From Hymenolepis diminuta (taxonomy: Eukaryota > Platyhelminthes > Cestoda > Cyclophyllidea > Hymenolepididae): DNA of 64,000 nt. This document shows, piece after piece, positions 40,207-49,605 of this stretch. Position 1 is the first letter of the stretch. Each line of letters opens with the position of its first letter. The stretch spans positions 108,295-172,294 of the forward strand of contig CAADRB010000023.1 in assembly GCA_900708905.1 (NCBI GenBank), read 5' to 3'. The notes beneath the pieces were generated by a model. The model was not told the DNA's origin. It did no database searches and was given only the letters and a program-made list of their open reading frames with translations. Made by a program: the position numbers and the translations under genes.

Positions 40207-41590
40207 TCAAACATCCTTCTCATCGTCCTCCGAGTGTGTAGCTGATTGCATGGGTGATTTCGTAATCTCCGAAATTTCTTTCGAGTACGTTGCTATTTCC
40301 GCTGAATTTTGATCCGATTCCATCTTCTACAAATTGGAGAGAGAAGAAGTAAATAACGTGATTAACAACAATCAGCATATGCAATTTCTCCGATCCATCT
40401 GAATTGAAGTTAATTATTCCAATTTAATAATCCAAATGAGATAAAACAGTGCATTTAGGATTATTCGGTTGCATTGCCTCTAAAATCGCCGTACATATTT
40501 CCATCCCACCACCACTGATAAAGTTTCAGACGCCCGATGTCTGCCTTTGAGTATCCTTTCACAGGTCCAATAATATTCACATTTAGTCCGCGCATATAAC
40601 TAAATTCGCAGAAAACTTGTACCATTCTGCTCAGTAAGCCATTCGTCCACGTAATGCTTGAGGAGATACATTTCAGCTACACTTTTATTTAATCTCTGCA
40701 TATACGATGAATCCGTGCTGATTTCATTCAATTCTCCTTCTGATATCTGTAACAAGCAACAATATTCAATGAAAATAACTCAAAATTGTGCTATCTGCAA
40801 ATTCGCAATTTGGTAGTGTTGATAATTAAATCAATAATGAGAGAGAAAGTGACAAAGAGAAACGTATCTTCGAAGTATCACTTAAAAGTACTTATTAAAA
40901 TTTTGTTAAATAAACCGATTATAACGTATATGCTAAATAGGTATACTGCAACAGCTTACCATTTCGAAAATTTCAATTAGGTGCGCCAAAGCATAGGCAC
41001 TGATTTTAGAACCGTTAAAATTCCGGATCCCTTTAAAAAGGGCGTCTGATATAAATGACCACCTACGGTAGAAATTTGATTGAGATTAATGTCAAGCAAC
41101 AATACGATTAAAACAAAAAGGGACACTTCGAACTTAAAATTTTATCAATGGTTAAGACACATTTCAAGAAATTAAAAGCAGTGCTCACTTGAATATGCTC
41201 GTCATTGTCAAGAATTTGGTTATCAATGTCTTCACCATCATCCGAATAGATAATGCCATTGTCAGTGTCAATTCCCTATTCCTCTTCGACGTAGTTCAAA
41301 TCCGTTTGAACTATCATTATCACCATCATTACCATTATCATCAGTGCCATCTTCAGGATCATTTGTTCCTTTGTCAGTACTTTCACCATCACCAGACTCA
41401 TCAATATCACAGGAGTCAGACACATATTCTTCTGCTTTTTCATCACCATTACCTTTATCTTCATTATCCTCGTCGTCAGCATTCAATAGCTCTTCCTCAA
41501 TCAAAATGAATGTGTAATGTAACAATATTTGGAGAAGCTCTGTTGGAATGTCTTGCGATCTCCCACCCCGTGTCATCGCCCATGCAGGTA
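40207..41590 (-). pseudogene. Broken, unidentified gene with acidic exon
   Basis: Four exon-like blocks run on the minus strand. The first (41590-41189) encodes LLQILLHYTFILIEEELLNA followed by about 60 residues rich in D, E, N and S. It then shifts frame near 41270 into GIDTDNGIIYSDDGEDIDNQ and ends at a gtgagc donor. The second (41062-40960) contains FKGIRNFNGSKISAYALAHL and ends at gtaagc. The third (from 40746) contains YMQRLNKSVAEMYLLKHYVD, shifts frame near 40623 into FCEFSYMRGLNVNIIGPVKG and KLYQWWWDGNMYGDF, and stops. The fourth (40326-40207) opens after a strong pyrimidine-rich acceptor and encodes a Ser/Glu/Asp-rich tail ending in KDV. Splice sites are good, but two frames are broken and the first junction phase does not fit, so a decayed gene is likely. 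The family is not recognised. Confidence 0.5.
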
Positions 41591-42436
41591 ATATATCTTA
41601 TGCCATCAATCCACCTATTCTCTCACATGCTCTTTCCAGAAAAATTACAAGAACTAATAGAAATCAAATAAGTGTGCGTCAAATAGCGTTAGCAATTACT
41701 TAATTGTGCCATTTATCTCTTTAGTGCAAATTATTAAACATTTGAAAGTGAAAATGAAGACAATGACATATTTCGTAAAAATGGGGAAAGAATAATGCTC
41801 GTTTACTTATTTCCCATTCGAATTCAACGAATAAATTATTGATAATTTCTGGTCGACTCACATAATACTCTGGCATTTTCATTTTTTGCCTTCGCTACTC
41901 CACCGCATATGTAGAATTAATTGAGAGGGTTTAATATGTGCGTGCAATTTTATGAGTAGGGGTCAGTTCATAAAATTTATTCCTGCAATTAAGCGATTTT
42001 TGAGGAGCCACTTAAATTTTAAGGTAATTTTCTAAACGATTTTGCTTCACTTATTCATTCACATAGGCCCAACGGCAATTATCAAATTCTATTTTACAAT
42101 GAAAGAGTAAAATTTCCCTCCCATTACCCCGATGAGTGGATATTCAATTGGAGGTTTTCAATTTCCCGACTTTTGTAAAGCACTTCTTTATCCCAATATG
42201 CTAAATCGAGAACTTTAAACTCTGAGTTTATTAGCCAATAGGATCTTCGAGCCAAATGTTTGCAGTAATGTCTAACTATTCTTTATTGTATTATAGAACG
42301 TTGGTTAATAATAAAATAAGAAACGATTGGAAGGCGAAAACAAAAATGCAAACTATACTGAGGCGTAAATGTAGGATTCCTGAAAGACATTTTACAAAGA
42401 ACTAAGTAAGTCAAAGGTTTCACATCAAAATGCAAC
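41591..42436. other. Intergenic spacer between two broken genes
   Basis: AT-rich DNA; nothing identifiable. It could hold lost exons of either neighbouring minus-strand remnant. Confidence 0.4.
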
Positions 42437-43290
42437 TCACTGAAGATATTTTACTGATAAATTAAATGGATCCCCACTCATTTCTGAATGCTCCAAGTGA
42501 GGGAGACTTCCAGGTTCCACCAAGCGGTCAATTACACGAAGGCGAGATTGTATTGGAAAATGAAACAGAGGTACTTCAAGAACGCGTAGTTTGTACAGTC
42601 CCAGAATTGTTGAAGGTATTCGCTCGAAAGATCACCTAGTTTTTGATCCTAGTCTACGCAGGATAAGTCCCTTAAAATCATTTCTCAACTCACTCAAACA
42701 ACCAATGTCGGTGACCTTCGTTATCGATATAATAAGAAAAAATGGTCGTTGAAGTGGTTTTATCAATAGAGCAAGTCTTTCAGGACTCAAACTTGTTCGA
42801 CTGATATTAAGGTGTTTTACATTTTGGAGCTGACTCATAGCAGCAAGTGACAACAATCTTTTTTGTCGATAGCCGTGCCTATCAGCTTCCGTATATGAAG
42901 ACTCAATGGTACCTCTGTTGAGATTGATTATGAAATCGTTCAGATTGATATCACCAATATTAACAACAATTATATATTAAAGGGTAAAATCACAAAACAC
43001 TGAAATCAACAATGGTGTCAGATCAACATCAATAAGAAAAAGAGAGCATAAGTTGACATATCACTATGAAAAGAGCGTCAAGATGTTCACATTTTAATAT
43101 ATGGCGGTCTCCAAGTTCTAGTAAGATCATAAAGGCCATATTTGGTGGGATTTGGCAATCACGGTGTAACAACGCCAAAAGAACTTGTGCTCTGCACAAT
43201 CGGAGCATTTCGTGATCAAGGAATCAAAATGTTCACAAACAGCCTTGACACAAAGTTTCTTTAGAGAAGGCACTTTCTCGCTTTCTGATT
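42437..43290 (-). pseudogene. ZYG11/ZER1-like leucine-rich remnant
   Basis: After a tcttcctctttag acceptor the minus strand encodes SLKKLCVKAVCEHFDSL, like the start of ZYG11-family substrate receptors of cullin-2 ligases. The frame then slips near 43145 into PPNMAFMILLELGDRHIL. Leucine-rich-repeat sequence follows: LQNVKHLNISRTSLSPERLA and VTDIGCLSEL. Next come a stop near 42630 and a third frame, STILGLYKLRVLEVP, leading to LPHLEHSEMSGDPF. The order (N-terminal helix, then LRRs with a consensus close to LnISxTsls) fits ZYG11B or ZER1; no armadillo repeats follow. At least two frameshifts and a TAA near 42980 show it is broken. The family call rests on motif memory, not on a search. Confidence 0.42.
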
Positions 43291-44217
43291 CTAAAGAGGA
43301 AGATTTTATTTCATTATAATATATTAATCACACTCTAAATGGTAAAATAGAAGAATTTTTATGTTTGGCTTAAATGCATATACAGAAAAACTTGCCACTC
43401 ATCGTGTTATCAACCATTGTTGGTTGTCGACACAGCTAAAGTACGACGCACCACCCTCCGCGATTATGACGAAATTTGTTGAAACCCGGGTTCTTTCATC
43501 GGTTTTTCGGACATGATTGGCTCGCCATGAATGCTGAGTTCTCATTGGTTTGATTTTAGACCAATTATTGTGGCTAGAGTATGCGCATATTTGTACAACT
43601 GCAAATTAAATGACCAGTTCAACTTTCATCCCTTGACCTTAAAGTCACAGCTTCGCAATTAAAGTACACATTAAATTGCGTTTATTTGTACTTATTAACC
43701 TTAACAGACATACATGCACTTTATTTTAACTTCTTAAATGCACGCCTTCTATTCGAACTTTTATTTTAATTCCCGTCATTGTTTTTGTAACCTCAACCAC
43801 CAAGGTTCTGCGAAAATCCCACAAACTTAACTTGCTCTTAGTCTGATTCCAGTGTTTGGACATCGCCTTTGAATTTGAAAATTTCCTATGTTGCTATTTA
43901 ATGAAGGTTTACCGTAGATATGAAATCTAGTCTAGGTTTGTACATGATTAATGCAATAATTCAGGAAATTAAATAATATCCAAATCATGAATTCTTGTAC
44001 TATAATGCACTATCGTTAGCCATCAACAATCAGTTTTGCATTGACATGTTCTGACATGACCTTATAAATTTGAATAAGTGACACCGCTGACCATGTCCGA
44101 CCCCATTTCGTAACAGGCTCCATTCTTGTAAAATTCACACCTGTTATTATATGATTTAATGAATTCCTGTCTGAAATACTGCCCTTGTTGTTTGTGGAAT
44201 TCGACATTAAGTATATG
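43291..44217. other. Intergenic left of the inverted-repeat unit
   Basis: No gene or RNA recognised. The segment separates the ZYG11-like remnant from the left arm of the inverted-repeat element. Confidence 0.5.
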
Positions 44218-44470
44218 ATTTGGATTAAGCGGCAGATGTGAAATTGCCGATATTTCACCTAGAAAATATATATGGTGATGCACAATAGAAAAGTAGATCT
44301 AAGTAAATGAGATCTATATCTAATTAAAAGTAGTTTGAAAAGTAGTAGCGATTCTTCAAGTAAGACGGAAGGGAACTGTTACAATCAATTTTCTTAAGAG
44401 CACAATGTCATTTTAATGGCAGCTATTGTCGGGGCTGGGATCAGAGCTTTCTACTGCTACTAGGATGCCT
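44218..44470 (+). repeat. Left inverted-repeat arm
   Basis: Pairs with the reverse complement of 45866-46085. The best-conserved part is about 44283-44375; the inner part ends in GATCAGAGCTTTCTACTGCT. The arm is some 30 bases longer than its partner because of small insertions, for example around 44398-44425. Confidence 0.7.
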
Positions 44471-45256
44471 CCAGTATAAGGCTACTAATCCTAAAACCTG
44501 GGATAGTTACCTATCCAATCACTCCATGCCGCTAAATTACCAGCTCCATTGTATCCCCCAAAGTCAGGAGGCCGAGAAAGGCCTAAAAACTTCAGGTAAG
44601 GTACAAAAAATGGATTACCTTGGATCTTGTTCTCCATAGACTTCACTCCTACTTAAAGGGGAGTTTCTAGGTCATACTCTGTGTCCTAAATGTAGGACAG
44701 GGTACTAAATTCCCATCAGTTCGTCGCAAATATGATGAGTGACTCATCACCGTATTGTGAAGTCTACAGAAAATGTACTCAGCAAAAGGTGACCATCAAC
44801 TGGTGATACTAAAAGGCGCCACCGATCTTCTCAATCAGTACTCCAATTATTACAGCCGCATATTTGCATAATGATAAGGTCCTATATAGGAAGTGGGAAG
44901 ACATCTCTCTTAATGCCAAAAATGGCTCAATTAGTAGCCATATTTACTATCATTTAACAGAGAAGGTATAATTTTACTAAAATACCAAAAAAAGACGGAA
45001 CTTTCAAATAATATCCTATTGGTGTCTTCTTGCCTTATTATCGAAAATAATTATGCATGCGCATTCTATTCCTTGACGGTTAATTTAGATAAAAGATCAC
45101 AATTGCCATCCATTTTGCCGTAGCTTAATTTTCAACTGCAGCCAATGCTAAGTAAATATTCTCGGAAATCATGAATTTATTCTAGACATGATCAAACAAC
45201 AGTTTTAGCATTATTCAGATGGACATAGTCATGTGACAGTGGAAGATTTCTTTTAT

Positions 45257-45850
45257 GAGGTAGCGGTTTAGTCAACATCTCCGTGCAGATTCGATGAACC
45301 ACAGCTTCACGGGTTTCCACAACTTTATGAGTAGTCCCTTCAGTCTCTTCCGATTCTCCCGATTCATCTTTGGGCTGAATAGAGACAATCGTCTCAAGGA
45401 TATAACGAGTAGTTTGGGTGGAGTAGTTGATGTCTGCGTTCGTATGCAAACCGAAAGCTTCTGGACTATCTCTTTGTGGGAGATTATTTTTTATGAAGTC
45501 CATATATTCTCCGACAGTGTTGAATAGAGGAATTGGGTAGTGCTCAACCATTCTGAAACCTGGTGAGAACATAGCTTCTTGGAAGTAATTCCGGGTGAGA
45601 CATTCGAGTAATCGAAGATCGTAGTCATCTGTTACTCTACCACCATACTGGATCTCTGAGATCATGTAACAAACACTCTTCCAGTCGATTCCCTAAAACA
45701 AGTCAATAGCTTAATAACAACATTAAGATCAGGATTGATTAAAATGTAGACAGTATCTTACACTAGTTTTCTGACCTTTCCTGAACTGCAAACTATCGAG
45801 GTGATTTTGAATGAAGGTCACACTTGCGTTGAAGTCTGACCGATTGAATT
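45257..45850 (-). pseudogene. Truncated inverted copy of dynein exons 45-46
   Basis: The reverse complement repeats dynein 36920-37513, including the 69-nt intron with its GT-AG ends, so the copy arose from DNA and not from mRNA. The core of about 560 bases is identical to the source. An open frame at 45665-45192 matches dynein from [16 protein letters not shown] to CTEMLTK, then continues with about 23 unrelated residues to a stop. It has no motor domain and no start context of its own, so it is a gene fragment. Transcribed leftward it would give sense-identical RNA; rightward it would give RNA complementary to dynein mRNA. Confidence 0.93.
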
Positions 45851-45865
45851 CTTATTGAATACACA

Positions 45866-46085
45866 CATCCTGGGAGTAGTAGAAAGCTCTGATTTCAACC
45901 CCGGCAATGACTTTCAGAAAAATGTATGTAACAGCTCTCTTCCGTCTTACTTGAAGAATCGCTACTTCTTTTCAGACTACTTTTAATTAGCTATCGATCT
46001 CATTTACCTAGATCTACTTTTCTATTCTTCACATATAATTTTCAAGTGAAATACCAACTTAATCCTTTATCCAACTTAATCGGTT
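45866..46085 (-). repeat. Right inverted-repeat arm
   Basis: Reverse-complement partner of 44218-44470. Its inner edge lies about 15 bases from the end of the dynein copy. Confidence 0.7.
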
Positions 46086-46725
46086 TAAATCCTTAGAAAA
46101 ACTGTATTACAGTAAATCTGCAAATAGTAGCATACTATTAACGACTTCATCTCGCTGTTCTTCATCGAATTCCTTTAAGATGGGGATGGACGCTATTAGA
46201 GTCAGGAGTTGACGTCTTCAGATATTTTAGCCACACCGGTCCATTAAAACCAAAGACCCTGTCAATTTTTATTAGCCGTGAATTTGAAGAAGGTATCTTT
46301 TTAGTTCTCCTTAGAGTCCCATAACTATACGATAGTTAACAAAAGTACTAGTGTATCGTCATATGTAGGGAGCTAAAACAGGCTTTGCGCCACATATTTA
46401 GCTTAAACAAACTATCAACTCTCGAGATCATGAGAACGAAAACGATAGGTGAAGTCTTTTTTATTATTTCGAAGAGACCGCAAATGCAGTCATTTTTATC
46501 ATGCATCTGTCAAAATAAACAAAGAAAATTGCTGTAGTGCATGTGACATAATAGGGATAAAGCATTTACGTGGAAAATATGTAACAATTTCATGACTCTC
46601 TAATTCCCCATTCTTATACCAAACTACCAAAAAAAAATATCAGTCGATATGACATATTAAAGATTTACTATCAAAATGAACATGATAAAAATAAAGAACC
46701 CATGAAGAAATGTAAAATCAAAAAT
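46086..46725. other. Intergenic / GID4 3' flank
   Basis: AT-rich; no gene recognised. It contains the GID4 3' UTR, but no clear AATAAA on the minus strand close to the stop. Confidence 0.5.
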
Positions 46726-47560
46726 CTATCGAATCTGAAAGGCTGTTGAAGTCACCTGAGGATCATATTTCAACTCTAGGAGCTGTAATCTAAACAGAAA
46801 ATCAGATGAATACAAAATAGTTTACCTTTCCGAGGACTTATTATAAAAGTATCCCGTTAGTTCTCCAGTCGATTTCTGTAGACAGACGTAATAGAACCCA
46901 GAGGACGGTTTCTTCTCAGAGTTTCTGGTAGAATCAGGAAGAATAAAGCTTTCTTTCCATCTCATGTAGACATGATCGAAATTTTCCAGTTGGGAGTAGT
47001 CAAAATCGTCCCGATAGTAGTTTGGAAAACGGGCCACCACGTTGAGCTCATTCTTCCAAGGGAAGAATAAGAAAAAGGGAATGCATACCTACCCAGTGGT
47101 TGGTGTCCGTTTCAATTGACGCACCCCACTTCCCAGTCACAAAGGGAAACTTTCGACTGATAATCTCTCCATTGAAATAGGAGGTTGTCGACTTCCCATT
47201 GTTGGTAGCATTTTCAAAACTTTCTGAATCCTTGGAAGTTTTGTCAACTTTGATGAAACCAGATAGGGTTTTAGAACTCAAATCTACAGCCTAGAACCAA
47301 GATGTAACGAACTTAATGATATTATTTACCATAAAGGTCACATCAACGACATATTTCTTGCATCTGGATATTTGAGACCCAGTGAAATGTGCACCAATCT
47401 GGATACAAGACGTACTCAGAGTGCTTTTGTGTAAAAACGGACAAGGCCCGAGATCAACCCAACTTGAAACCATATTTGAGGAATTCATTTTACTACTAAA
47501 AATAAAACTAGGATAGTTAAAGCCCTCATCAAGAACGTATTTCATATGCAAAGGAAACAT
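46726..47560 (-). CDS. GID4: GID4, CTLH/GID E3 ligase substrate receptor
   Basis: GID4 (Vid24 family) is the beta-barrel receptor that presents Pro/N-degron substrates to the CTLH (GID) ubiquitin ligase. Exons on the minus strand: 47560-47330, 47290-47093, 47052-46826, 46789-46726; junctions are GT-AG and in phase, 239 aa in all (human 300, with a longer disordered N-terminus). Family blocks: HFTGSQISRCKKYVVDVTFM, SGFIKVD, FNGEIISRKFPFVTGKW, NHW, DDFDYSQLENFDHVYMRWKE followed by SFILPD, SGFYYVCLQKSTGELTGYFY, and the C-terminal AFQIR that corresponds to the EFR end inserted into the barrel in relatives. The start is uncertain: the in-frame ATG at 47560 is used here, an internal Met follows 24 codons later, and upstream exons are possible. 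The gene is divergent from PEPD, with the tandem repeat at 48393-49125 between them. Confidence 0.93.
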
Positions 47561-47626
47561 AAAGAATAGCTAGACTACTCAAGATACCCTTAGCTCAAAC
47601 CTTTTACTTTAAATCATAGGACTTAC

Positions 47627-47641
47627 CAGTTGCTCAAGTAC
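47627..47641 (-). other. Possible 15-nt microexon upstream of GID4
   Basis: On the minus strand, a 15-base segment GTACTTGAGCAACTG is bracketed by a strong acceptor (ttcattttctcccttcag) and a strong donor (gtaagtcc). It could be a 5' UTR or coding microexon (VLEQL) spliced to the first GID4 exon. Sequence evidence only. Confidence 0.3.
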
Positions 47642-48392
47642 CTGAAGGGAGAAAATGAAATAAATTAGACATAATTCGAAGTTTTTTCACAAAACAACGA
47701 GCCATCAGAGATTGACGTTATCTCATGGGAAATCAGGCGACCGCAATAAAGCAACAACAACTGATTTCTCGAATTCGCCTTTAATTCATCATATGGCCCA
47801 TCGTAACATTTATAGTACAATTAAACATAAATGCAAGCGTGCGTGTTGGTACAGAACGAGAATCATTGTAACGAACGTAAATGAAATCATGTATGGCACA
47901 AGCAGTCGTTAAATTTAACAAAATAAATACCATTTCGCTTTTTAATGACAGCAAAAATATACAGAATACTGACCTGAACGCAGAAGCGAACAACCAACCA
48001 TACAGCAAAGTAACTCCTAGAAAGCGGGCGATTGAAACAAATAATCAAATTGTGGTATCCAAAATTATTCCTCAGCTGTATTTACTAAAAAATTTATATC
48101 GGATGAAATTTAACTTGTTAAGATTTGTGTGAACGTAGAGTTGAAATAATCCCGAATACAAGATGACGGATAAATTTAAAATATTATACAAACCAATAAT
48201 GTACTCCTCTTTGCGATATTAACGGTAAATATGTCACATTTTAAATAATTTTCTTAACTAGTGTCAAGATATTTATACTTTGTTTTAGAAAATTTTTTGA
48301 GGTTACGATACATCATACGCCGAATGGGTGGTATTTAAAGAGGCGCGTTTGATTGCTAATTGTGTAAGTTCAGCCGGACTTCGATAGGAAGT
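47642..48392. other. Intergenic between GID4 and the tandem repeat
   Basis: No gene recognised. A TATTTAAAG word at about 48330 is followed by aggcgcg and could be a core promoter, but no transcript start can be shown. Confidence 0.4.
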
Positions 48393-49125
48393 CAAGACCA
48401 GTTAGGATGAAAATTTATTATGAATGAGAAGGATACAGTGAGACGGGGTTGGGAAAGATTCGGTTTGACGATGGAGAAGTTGGAGCAGAGGGTTGCACGG
48501 AGGGTCGCGATGGAGGCCGCGGGTAGGGGGCACTTGCTTGTACACCGGAACGTGATATTCTAGCCTGTCTTGGTATCCAGGGTTTTCTCTTCTTTTCCGG
48601 GAGGCGTCCTGCTGGTTGGCTCTTCTGCGTTGGCCTTCATTGGTTCTCTCGATGGGGTGGTTTGTGGTTGGTGGTATGCAAAGGAAAGAAAGAAATGATT
48701 GGTTAGTTTGAACTTTAGTTTCGGTTTCGTCGTCTTTATAAGATCCACCGGGTTTCACAAGAGAACCAAGGTCAATTGGATGAAGGATTTATTGGTTAGA
48801 ATGAATACAGCAAATCGGGTAAGTATAGGTTCGGGATTGCGATAGTGTAGGGCGTAGGGACGTCGGAGAGCAACGCTGGAGGTCACGGGCAGAGGATGTT
48901 ACTTGCACGCCGCCACGCGGGATTCTAGCCTGTCTTTGTATCCAGGCTTTTCTTCTCCTCGATTTCGGGAGTCGTCCCGGTGGTTGGCTCTTCCCCGTTG
49001 GCCTTTATTGGTTCTCTCCGTGGGGAGGCTTGTGATTGGTGGTATGAAAGGAAAGAAAGAGATGATTGGTTAGTTTAAGTTTTAGCCTCGGTTTCGTCGC
49101 CATTAATGGCGGCGCCCTATAACTT
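48393..49125 (+). repeat. Two-copy tandem repeat, about 370 bp each
   Basis: Copy 1 is about 48393-48762 and copy 2 about 48763-49125. Shared blocks in order are GATTCTAGCCTGTCTT (GATATTCTAG in copy 1), GTATCCAGG, TTTTCTTCT, GTTGGCTCTTC, CGTTGGCCTT, ATTGGTTCTCTC, GGGG.GG, GGTGGTATG, AAGGAAAGAAAGA, ATGATTGGTTAGTTT and TTTCGTCG. Both are GC-richer than the surroundings. They carry several ATTGG words (inverted CCAAT, the NF-Y site): at least two in copy 1 and four or five in copy 2. The position between divergent GID4 and PEPD suggests a duplicated promoter element or a promoter-carrying repeat; which of the two cannot be told here. Confidence 0.8.
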
Positions 49126-49605
49126 GTGTCTTACACTTACAATTGGCTTTACATTGTATTTCTTATGAAAGAGTTTCCGAAAACAAGCGCTGAGAAATCT
49201 TCATGCTGCTTAGGTTGTGATTACTCGCAAATTTTGCAGCGTAATTCAGTTACCGGTAATGCATATTCGTTTAATTCCATCTATGTTTAAAGACGAAAAT
49301 ATTTGCCTTTTAACTTTCAACGATTTCCAACAAATGGGTTTGATTCTGACAGATAAAAAGTAGGATATCGCCATCCTAAACTATTTTTTAGTGCAATTCA
49401 TGATATTTATTACAAATGTTTGGAATTCGATAACGCTCTTCTTACTATTCTAAATGATGATCTGAAAGCCAAAGGCAGCACATCATCCACACATGTTTAA
49501 TCACCTATTTTACTTAATAAAATTTTATTTTTGATTGGGTCTTTTATTAATTTTTAAACAATATTTTTATTTCTCTTAATCTGTTACTGGGATTTTCGTT
49601 AGATT

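Larger units (their letters stand above)
44218..46085. mobile_element. Inverted-repeat-bounded unit carrying dynein DNA
   Basis: Two arms in inverted orientation, 44218-44470 and 45866-46085, flank about 1.4 kb. Matching words in the same order are TATTTCAC, AATAGAAAAGTAGATCTA, CTAATTAAAAGTAGT, AGCGATTCTTCAAGTAAGAC followed by GGAAG, CTGTTACA, and ATCAGAGCTTTCTACT with AGGATG at the inner end. The inside holds about 780 bp of unrecognised DNA, then the inverted dynein fragment, whose edge lies about 15 bases from the right arm. No transposase is present. The structure resembles a non-autonomous TIR or foldback element that captured gene DNA (Pack-type). Two independent copies of one dispersed repeat in opposite orientation is the main alternative. 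Exact outer ends and target duplications could not be fixed. Confidence 0.55.

Noticed and set aside
41189..41509. Plus-strand frame very rich in His, Tyr and Gln
   Set aside because: It is the complement of the acidic D/E/N-rich exon on the minus strand; the composition follows from the repeat-like codons.
44218..46085. LTR retrotransposon or TRIM interpretation of the paired repeats
   Set aside because: The arms are inverted, not direct, and no primer-binding site or polypurine tract is visible between them.
48393..49125. Reading the two 370-bp units as LTRs of one element
   Set aside because: They lie directly next to each other with no internal region, so a tandem duplication fits better.
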